Shown one piece after another: positions 58,063 to 64,000 of a DNA stretch of 64,000 nt. The DNA is taken from assembly GCF_900156885.1 (NCBI RefSeq), contig NZ_FTOY01000004.1, positions 1 to 64,000 of the forward strand, in the 5' to 3' direction. Position 1 is the stretch's first letter, and each line of letters opens with the position of its first letter. Position numbers and translations under genes: made by a program. The notes beneath the pieces were generated by a model. The model was not told the DNA's origin and searched no databases. It saw nothing but the letters and a program-made list of their open reading frames with translations. The stretch is from Limosilactobacillus caccae. Its GTDB lineage: Bacteria; Bacillota; Bacilli; Lactobacillales; Lactobacillaceae.

Positions 58063-59424
58063 ATGAACCACTTCAATGACGAAAACCTCAGTCACGAAAA
58101 GGTCTTCCGTGACCCGATCCACGGGCAAATCATCGTCGATAACCAGGTCATCATGGACCTTATTAACACGCCAGAGTTTCAACGTCTACGCCGGATTAAG
58201 CAGCTTGGCACTTCCTCTTTCACCTTTCACGGTGCCGAGCACTCCCGCTTCGGTCACTGCCTGGGTGTTTATGAAATCACCCGGGAGATGTGCAACTACT
58301 TCCAACGCAATTACCCCTCCCAACAAGCGGGCGACGGCTTATGGGACGACCGAGAACGCCCCGTGGCCCTTTGTGCGGCCCTCTTGCACGATCTTGGTCA
58401 TGGTCCGTACTCGCACACCTTTGAACACATCTTCCATACTAACCACGAGCAAATCACCCGCCAGTTGATCACCAGCAGTGAGACCAACATTAACAAAATC
58501 CTCAAGCGGGTCTCCCCGGACTTCCCCCAGGAGGTCGCCAGTGTGATTGACCACACCTACCGCAATCCCCAGGTCGTCCAGATGATTTCTAGCCAGGTTG
58601 ATGCCGACCGGATGGACTACCTCCAACGCGACGCCTATTATACCGGGACTAATTACGGCAAATTCGACCTTGGCCGAGTCCTCCACGTGATGCGGCCAGT
58701 CAAGGGCGGGATTGCCTTTGAGATTTCGGGGATGCACGCGGTCGAAGACTATATCATCAGTCGTTTGCAAATGTATCTCCAGGTATACTTCCACCCCGTT
58801 TCCCGGGCAATGGAAGTCATCTTGGACCACTTATTGAAGCGGGCAAAGCACATCTACCAGCACCCGAGTGACTTTGAGCCGGAGTTTACGCCCCACATGC
58901 TGATGCCTTTTTTCAATAACCGCTTTACCCTGGATGACTACCTCGCCCTCGATGACGGGGTGTTGACGACCTACTTCATCCACTGGACACATTCCCGTGA
59001 TGATATTTTAAGTGACCTCGCCAGCCGCTTTCTTAACCGGCGACCATTCAAGTCTGCCGTCTATGACCACCGGACGCAAGACCTCTTACCAACACTGCGT
59101 GAATTGATCCAGACCGCTGGTTTCAACAGTGATTACTACACGGCCGTCAACGATAGTTTTAAGTTGCCATATGATACTTACCACCCCCAGGACTCCAATG
59201 CCCAGACGCAGATCGAGCTATTGCAACCAAACGGAGAGTTCATCGAGCTTTCCCAGGTCAGCACGCTGGTCGCCAGCGTTTCCGGTCGCGAAGCCGGGGA
59301 CCAGCGGTTCTTCTTCCCGAAGGAAATGCTTGAATCGCGTGACAGCATTGAAATTTTTGAACCAATTTACGAAAAGTTCCAAAGTTACATTAAAAACAAC
59401 CACATTATCAACCCAAAGGAGTAA
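58063..59424 (+). CDS. HD-domain phosphohydrolase, YwfO/dGTPase-like
   Basis: A 453-residue metal-dependent hydrolase. The HD ligands are HSRFGH (about 58-63), LLHDLGHGPYSHTFEH (about 103-118) and VDADRMDYLQRDA. This family includes B. subtilis YwfO, a (d)NTP triphosphohydrolase; the substrate here is inferred. The ATG at 58063 has AAGGAGG about 8-10 bases upstream, inside the lipL end, so lipL and this gene are tightly linked. Confidence 0.88.
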   Translation: MNHFNDENLSHEKVFRDPIHGQIIVDNQVIMDLINTPEFQRLRRIKQLGTSSFTFHGAEHSRFGHCLGVYEITREMCNYFQRNYPSQQAGDGLWDDRERPVALCAALLHDLGHGPYSHTFEHIFHTNHEQITRQLITSSETNINKILKRVSPDFPQEVASVIDHTYRNPQVVQMISSQVDADRMDYLQRDAYYTGTNYGKFDLGRVLHVMRPVKGGIAFEISGMHAVEDYIISRLQMYLQVYFHPVSRAMEVILDHLLKRAKHIYQHPSDFEPEFTPHMLMPFFNNRFTLDDYLALDDGVLTTYFIHWTHSRDDILSDLASRFLNRRPFKSAVYDHRTQDLLPTLRELIQTAGFNSDYYTAVNDSFKLPYDTYHPQDSNAQTQIELLQPNGEFIELSQVSTLVASVSGREAGDQRFFFPKEMLESRDSIEIFEPIYEKFQSYIKNNHIINPKE

Positions 59425-59430
59425 ATTATT

Positions 59431-60255
59431 ATGTCAATCAAATTAGTAGCAATCGATATCGACGGGACCCTAATCAATGACCAACGTGAGATCACCCCAA
59501 AGACGGTCGAAGCAATCAAGGCCGCTAGTAAGCAGGGCGTAAAAATTGTCCTCTGTACTGGCCGGCCAATGACGGGGGTGCAGGCATACCTTGACCAACT
59601 CGGCCTTAACGATGCCGATGACCAATACGTTATCAGCTTTAACGGTGCCCTTGCCCAGTCAACCAGTGGCAACGTTTTAGTCAACTACACAATGTCTTTT
59701 GATGACTACGCCGACTGGCAATCATACTGCATCAAGGAAGGCGTGAAGTCACAGATTGAGACCCGTGACTTTATCTACACTATCAACCGGGACCTCAGCC
59801 CATACACCATCTATGAATCCGACCTAGTTAGCATGCCAATCCGTTACCGGACCCTTGATGAACTTTCCCGGACACAGGACCAATACATTATCGCCAAGGC
59901 AATGATGGTTGACGAAAAAGCCCGCATCGACCAAGCGTGGAAGGACCTGCCAAAAGACATGACCGACCGTTTCTCAATCGTGCGGAGCGAAGACTTTTAT
60001 CTTGAATTTATGAATAAACAGGCAAGCAAGGGTAACGCCCTCCATGTCTTGAGTCAGGAACTGGGAATCAAGCAGGATGAGGTAATGGCCCTTGGTAATG
60101 CCCAAAATGATGACTCAATGATTGAATACGCAGGGCTCGGTGTCGCAATGGGTAACTCAATCCCTGAAACCATTAAGATCGCTGATGTCACCACCGATGA
60201 CAACAACCACGACGGTGTTGGTACGGCCATCGAAAAATACGTTTTAACCGCCTAA
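59431..60255 (+). CDS. Cof-type HAD family phosphatase
   Basis: A 274-residue HAD hydrolase of the Cof/YidA type. Motif I is AIDIDGTLIND (about 6-16), motif II is LCTGRP, a C2 cap lies between, the motif III Lys is in QASKGNAL, and motif IV is ALGNAQNDDSMIEYA. It removes phosphate from sugar phosphates or cofactors; the exact substrate is unknown. It follows the HD gene by 6 bases. Its stop overlaps the converging hydrolase gene by 4 bases. Confidence 0.9.
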   Translation: MSIKLVAIDIDGTLINDQREITPKTVEAIKAASKQGVKIVLCTGRPMTGVQAYLDQLGLNDADDQYVISFNGALAQSTSGNVLVNYTMSFDDYADWQSYCIKEGVKSQIETRDFIYTINRDLSPYTIYESDLVSMPIRYRTLDELSRTQDQYIIAKAMMVDEKARIDQAWKDLPKDMTDRFSIVRSEDFYLEFMNKQASKGNALHVLSQELGIKQDEVMALGNAQNDDSMIEYAGLGVAMGNSIPETIKIADVTTDDNNHDGVGTAIEKYVLTA

Positions 60256-61124
60256 AAACGGGTCGGCGCATCCAGCGTCTGCATCAACTCTGGCAAGCAA
60301 CAGACTGTCACCTCGGTGGTGCGGCAGTCATAAAACTGATATTGCTTTTTTGAATAATCCACAACTGCTTCATAATGAGTGTAATTATGGGCATGTTGTG
60401 GATTTTTTGGTACCGCCAAACGATCAAGGATGGTAAATAACTGGTCGCTCGTTGTCGGCCGTTCTTGCCAGCGGGCAATCGCCGCCCGCTGAAAACGCTG
60501 GAGTGAGTTTGTCCCGGTAATCTTGGTCGTTACCCGGGCAATCCGCTGATCAAATGGCAGGTTGTCATAGCCAATGTAAGCATTGAGCTTATTAAGTTGC
60601 AGCGGGTAGGCAGGCGTGTTGGTCAACACCCCCACCTTGTTTTTACTAACGACCAATCGGCCAGCTAACGGCTCAATCGTGTAGGCCCCCGTTGAATCCA
60701 CTAATAGCCAGTGAAAGGGGTAGTATTGACCGTCAAACCACGGATCGTCATTAACCGTTATCCGGGATAAGTCGGCAATCACCGCGGCCACTGTGGCGTG
60801 CTTCCCTAACACCCACATTATAAAGTCCTGCGGCGTCAACAGCTGACCATCTGTCTGCCGACCACCATAATCGGCCGCCACCGGGAAAAATAATTCCGCA
60901 CAAAAAAGGCCCTGGTCGTTAACCCCGTCACCGATTAGGTAGTGCCCATCAGCGACGCGCATCCCGCCAATAATCGCATGGTGGTTAGTAATGTCCGCAT
61001 CCCCATTCGCCGGTCGCCAGCGATAATTTACCGGCAAGTATGTCGGTCGCCATGGTGTCCGGGGTGGAAAGTCCATCGTCCGCCCCACTAGCGGTTGCCC
61101 AGCTGCCGTTAAAATTGTACACAT
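60252..61124 (-). CDS. choloylglycine hydrolase family (penicillin-acylase-like) enzyme
   Basis: A 290-residue Ntn hydrolase. After Met removal Cys2 is the nucleophile (MCTILTA). GRTMDFP (Arg15, Asp18) is nearer the ARTMDF of penicillin V acylases than the GRNxD of bile salt hydrolases. VLTNTPAY carries the oxyanion Asn and FQRAAIARW a likely active-site Arg. It is shorter than typical bile salt hydrolases (about 320). No signal peptide. It could cleave bile salts, acyl-homoserine lactones or other N-acyl amides. Confidence 0.82.
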   Translation of the reverse strand: MCTILTAAGQPLVGRTMDFPPRTPWRPTYLPVNYRWRPANGDADITNHHAIIGGMRVADGHYLIGDGVNDQGLFCAELFFPVAADYGGRQTDGQLLTPQDFIMWVLGKHATVAAVIADLSRITVNDDPWFDGQYYPFHWLLVDSTGAYTIEPLAGRLVVSKNKVGVLTNTPAYPLQLNKLNAYIGYDNLPFDQRIARVTTKITGTNSLQRFQRAAIARWQERPTTSDQLFTILDRLAVPKNPQHAHNYTHYEAVVDYSKKQYQFYDCRTTEVTVCCLPELMQTLDAPTRF

Positions 61125-61151
61125 TGCACTTCACTCCTAAATTATAAAAAA

Positions 61152-61183
61152 GAGGTGGCAGGGAAAAGCTTCCCCGACACCTC
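61152..61183 (-). terminator. terminator of the lipoprotein gene
   Basis: GAGGTGtCgGGGAA and TTCCCtGcCACCTC form a hairpin followed by TTTTTTAT on the minus strand. Confidence 0.82.
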
Positions 61184-61206
61184 GTTAGTATTATGCGAAT
61201 TTATCC

Positions 61207-61911
61207 CTAGGCAATCTTGGTTACCGCACCAGTTTGACTGTTGTATTGGTAAATCCCAATCAAGCTAGCAACAGTGTTATCACTGTTGTTTTGCCGTACT
61301 TCAAACTTGTAGACGTTACCGGTCTTGCCAGTTGGCATGATCTGGTAGCCTTGTGCACCGCTGAAGCCCATCTTGTTGGCAAAAGCAGTCACTACACTGT
61401 CACTCGTTGCATCTGATGCAACTTGGTTAGCTGCAGAAGATGATGATTGACTGCTGCTCTTGGCACTTGCTTGTGAGCTTGATGAACTGCTAGTCCCCTG
61501 TGCGGAGCTAACCTTGCTTTGCAAGTCAGCGTATGCGTTCCGCATTGCAGTACTAGTTGACTTTTGCCCCTTGAGGTTGTTGCTTGCGCTATCGTAGTCG
61601 CCGTTGTTGTAGGCCTTCTTAGCACTTAAGTAGCTTTGCAGGTCATTGGCAAGGGCTTCTGTCTGCGCATTGTGCTTGTCCAAGCTATTTAATTGGTCAT
61701 AGGCACCTTGGTAGTCATGATCCTTGATTAACTTGTTGGCTGTGCGATAAACCTTCGAAGCTTTGCTTTCGGAAGAAACAGACGATGAGCTAGCAGCGGT
61801 TGTCGTGTCACTGCTAGAAGCAGATTGCTTGCCGCAACCGGCTAGTGCGATCACCGTTGCTAAGGCAGCTGTTCCAACCATTGCTTTTTTGAAAAACTTA
61901 CTTGTTGTCAT
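61207..61911 (-). CDS. lipoprotein of unknown function
   Basis: A 234-residue lipoprotein. The signal peptide ends with the lipobox LAGC (Cys about 26), followed by a Ser/Thr-rich linker. Residues 50-125 form a helical repeat-like region (YDQLNSLDKHNAQTEALAND and AKKAYNNGDYDSASNNL suggest TPR-like pairs). A Ser/Gln linker and a beta-rich C-terminal domain (GYQIMPTGKTGNVYKFEVRQ, GIYQYNSQTG) follow. I do not recognise the family. GGAGGAG precedes the ATG. Monocistronic. Confidence 0.82.
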   Translation of the reverse strand: MTTSKFFKKAMVGTAALATVIALAGCGKQSASSSDTTTAASSSSVSSESKASKVYRTANKLIKDHDYQGAYDQLNSLDKHNAQTEALANDLQSYLSAKKAYNNGDYDSASNNLKGQKSTSTAMRNAYADLQSKVSSAQGTSSSSSSQASAKSSSQSSSSAANQVASDATSDSVVTAFANKMGFSGAQGYQIMPTGKTGNVYKFEVRQNNSDNTVASLIGIYQYNSQTGAVTKIA

Positions 61912-61936
61912 TTTTCTCCTCCTTATTTCAAATCGT

Positions 61937-61945
61937 ATTATACCA
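61937..61945 (-). promoter_or_regulatory. extended -10 promoter of the lipoprotein gene
   Basis: The minus strand reads TGGTATAAT, a consensus -10 with the TGn extension, about 26 bases before the ATG. No good -35 box is present, as is usual for this class. Confidence 0.65.
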
Positions 61946-62013
61946 TGAAATGATATTAACGGAATTACTTTACCTTATCTTTAATTACTTTTAACTACCT
62001 TTATTATAAATCA

Positions 62014-62049
62014 AAAAACCTATGGTAAATCAGCTTGCCATAGGTTTTT
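62014..62049 (-). terminator. terminator of prs
   Basis: AAAAACCTATGG and CCATAGGTTTTT are perfect 12-base arms around a 12-base loop, just past the prs stop at 62054. Confidence 0.88.
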
Positions 62050-62053
62050 ATCA

Positions 62054-63040
62054 TTACTTGTTCAACTTAACGCTTTGGAAAACTTGCTTAAATAATGGGC
62101 TAACTGGCCGATTTTCGTTGATCCGCTTGATCGCTGCCCCAATCAGTGGCGCAACTGAAACTTGTTTGATCTTGTCAATTTGCTTTTCTGCCGGCAATTG
62201 AATGGAGTCGGTCACTACGACTTCCTTCAGTGGCGACTTAGCGAGACGCTCAATCGCAGGACCAGATAAAACAGCGTGGGTACATGATGCATATACTTCT
62301 TCCGCACCGGCATCAATCAATGCTTGTGCCCCTAAAGTAATCGTCCCGGCGGTATCAATCATGTCATCAATCATGATACACTTCTTCCCCTTGACGTCAC
62401 CGATGATGTTCATAATCTGGGCAACATTGGCTTTTGGCCGCCGCTTGTCGATGATGGCAATTGGTGACTTTAAGAATTCAGCTAAGGCCCGCGCCCGGGT
62501 GACCCCACCATGATCGGGAGAAATCACAACGGCATTATCAGCAACACCTTGGTTGATAAAGTATTCAGCTAACAATGGTGCGCCCATCAAGTGGTCAACT
62601 GGAATATCAAAGAAGCCTTGGATCTGAGCGGCGTGCAAGTCAAGGGCGATGATCCGGTCAACCCCTGAGTTTTGGAGCATGTTTGCAACGAGCTTAGCAG
62701 TAATTGGTTCCCGGCTACGGGCTTTCCGATCTTGCCGTGCGTAACCATAATATGGGATAACCACATTGATGGTCTTGGCACTAGCCCGGCGAAGGGCATC
62801 AACCATGATCAATAATTCCATCAAATTATCATTGACGGGAGCTGATGTTGATTGGATAACGTAAACATTATCCCCACGTACACTTTCTTCAATGTTAATC
62901 TGAATTTCGCCATCACTAAAACGATTAACAGATACTTTTCCTAATTCAACGCCGACGTGCTCAGCGATTTTTTTTGCCAAGGGGCGGTTTGAATTTAACG
63001 CAAAAATCTTTAAATTTTGGTCAAAATATTGCTGTGTCAT
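62054..63040 (-). CDS. prs: ribose-phosphate pyrophosphokinase
   Basis: A 328-residue enzyme making PRPP, the donor for nucleotide, His and Trp synthesis and for hpt salvage. [44 protein letters not shown] (metal and ribose-phosphate site) and [11 protein letters not shown] (PRPP loop) are clear. GGAGGACCTA precedes the ATG. It follows glmU, the usual Firmicute arrangement. Confidence 0.96.
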   Translation of the reverse strand: MTQQYFDQNLKIFALNSNRPLAKKIAEHVGVELGKVSVNRFSDGEIQINIEESVRGDNVYVIQSTSAPVNDNLMELLIMVDALRRASAKTINVVIPYYGYARQDRKARSREPITAKLVANMLQNSGVDRIIALDLHAAQIQGFFDIPVDHLMGAPLLAEYFINQGVADNAVVISPDHGGVTRARALAEFLKSPIAIIDKRRPKANVAQIMNIIGDVKGKKCIMIDDMIDTAGTITLGAQALIDAGAEEVYASCTHAVLSGPAIERLAKSPLKEVVVTDSIQLPAEKQIDKIKQVSVAPLIGAAIKRINENRPVSPLFKQVFQSVKLNK

Positions 63041-63112
63041 TAGGTCCTCCGCTGGATAAATAAAAGTTATACTACCACTTATATGATATTAATTACTTAA
63101 GCAAAAAGCAAG

Positions 63113-64000
63113 TTACCAGGGTAGCTTCTTCGCATAATTTTCCTTGTTGACTTGACGTGCCCGGGCAATCGCCATGTCATATTGCTCAGTACTGTCCGTA
63201 ATCGTTGAGCCAGCGGCAACAAATGAATCCTTTGCAATGTTAACTGGTGCGACCAAGTTACTGTTGCTACCAATGAAGGCGTGGTCACCAACGTTGGTGT
63301 GGTGCTTGTTCGTCCCATCGTAGTTGACAAAGACAACCCCGCAGCCGACGTTAATGTTCTTCCCTAACGTCGCGTTCCCGATGTAGGTCAAGTGACCAAC
63401 CTTCGTGCCTTCACCGATGTAGGCCTTCTTAACTTCACAGAAGTTCCCAATGTGGACGTTTTCGCCGATTTCTGCTTCTGGCCGCAAATGGCTGTTTGGC
63501 CCAATATCACTGCCATTATGCATCTCAGCTTCTTGCAAGGTCGAGGAGATAATCTTGACCCCGTCGTGGATCTTTGAATCAATGATCCGGGAACCGGCAC
63601 CGATGTAGCAGTCGTCGCCAATAACCGTGTTTCCTTTAATCACAACCCCGCCTTCGATAACCGTGTCACGGCCAATCTTAACATCAGCATCAATGTAGGT
63701 CGTGTCTGGGTCAATCATTGAGACCCCTTCACGCATCCAATGGGTGTTGATTCGCTTGCGCATTACCTTGTTAGCACGGGCAAGGGCAATCCGGTCGTTA
63801 ACCCCCATTGATTCGTCAAAGTCTGCCATCCGGTAAGCAGTCACAATTTCATTTTCCTGCTTCAAGATGCCGATGACATCGGTAAGGTAGTATTCGCCCT
63901 GGGCATTATCATTTGTAATCTTATCAAGAGCAGCGAAGAGCTTCTTGTTGTCAAAGCAGTAAACCCCGGTGTTGATTTCCGTGATTGCTTGTTCTTCAAC
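63113..64000 (-). CDS. glmU: bifunctional GlmU, C-terminal part (5' end off the window)
   Basis: The frame is open to the right edge, giving 295 residues of the C-terminal part. The end of the uridyltransferase domain ([26 protein letters not shown]) joins a left-handed beta-helix of hexapeptide repeats ([34 protein letters not shown]). GlmU acetylates glucosamine-1-P and makes UDP-GlcNAc, the substrate of MurA. An apparent start at 63865 is internal. Next gene is prs. Confidence 0.95.
   Translation of the reverse strand, partial: VEEQAITEINTGVYCFDNKKLFAALDKITNDNAQGEYYLTDVIGILKQENEIVTAYRMADFDESMGVNDRIALARANKVMRKRINTHWMREGVSMIDPDTTYIDADVKIGRDTVIEGGVVIKGNTVIGDDCYIGAGSRIIDSKIHDGVKIISSTLQEAEMHNGSDIGPNSHLRPEAEIGENVHIGNFCEVKKAYIGEGTKVGHLTYIGNATLGKNINVGCGVVFVNYDGTNKHHTNVGDHAFIGSNSNLVAPVNIAKDSFVAAGSTITDSTEQYDMAIARARQVNKENYAKKLPW

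Overview
The window reads as a Lactobacillales chromosome, most likely a Limosilactobacillus (reuteri/oris/mucosae group); the species is not resolved. The basis is protein family content and gene order (lysS-dusB-hslO-ftsH-hpt-tilS-yabR-divIC-rqcP-mfd-pth), Firmicute-type ribosome binding sites and sigma-A promoters, a dltXABCD operon, a YSIRK-type LPXTG surface protein and a single class A sortase. No phage, insertion sequence, CRISPR array or tRNA gene was seen.

Layout. Bases 1-330 carry three tandem promoters and a leader that fire leftward, very probably into an rRNA operon just outside the window. Next come a disulfide-type flavoprotein, a CruF-like membrane protein and a divergent TetR regulator. 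From 3.6 to 17.0 kb runs the long leftward housekeeping block (lysS to pth). From 17.1 to 19.9 kb are a MarR regulator with an unrecognised multi-helix membrane protein, and a CBS-ACT protein. Leftward codBA (cytosine uptake and deamination, behind a PyrR-type attenuator) and acpS-alr-mazF follow, then the divergent dltXABCD operon (25.0-29.4 kb). AcpS and Alr provide the phosphopantetheine arm of DltC and the D-alanine that Dlt loads on teichoic acids.

29.5-43.7 kb is the surface-protein region: a sortase-anchored amidase with a cre site on its promoter, an orphan AAA ATPase with phased upstream repeats, and a giant 3602-residue adhesin-like protein with a beta-helix head, four Ig-like domains and 29 helical DUF1542-like modules. 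From 44 to 64 kb are cshA, murF, htpX/lemA, a tyrosine phosphatase, sortase A, an alpha/beta hydrolase with an orphan PTS EIIC, rpmE2, murA (catalytic Cys replaced by Asp), pyrG (with a CTP-sensing type leader), rpoE, a DUF1934 protein, lipL, an HD hydrolase, a HAD phosphatase, a choloylglycine-hydrolase family enzyme, a lipoprotein, prs and the 3' part of glmU.

Common threads are cell envelope construction (murF, murA, glmU, alr, dlt, sortase and its substrates) and nucleotide supply (hpt, codBA, pyrG, prs). Three nucleotide-linked control regions can be read in the DNA: the rrn promoters, the codBA attenuator and the pyrG attenuator. The most unusual object is the giant repeat protein; no clearly new multi-gene system was found. 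Best candidates for undescribed biology are the MarR/membrane-protein pair, the phased-repeat AAA ATPase and the cell-wall-anchored amidase.
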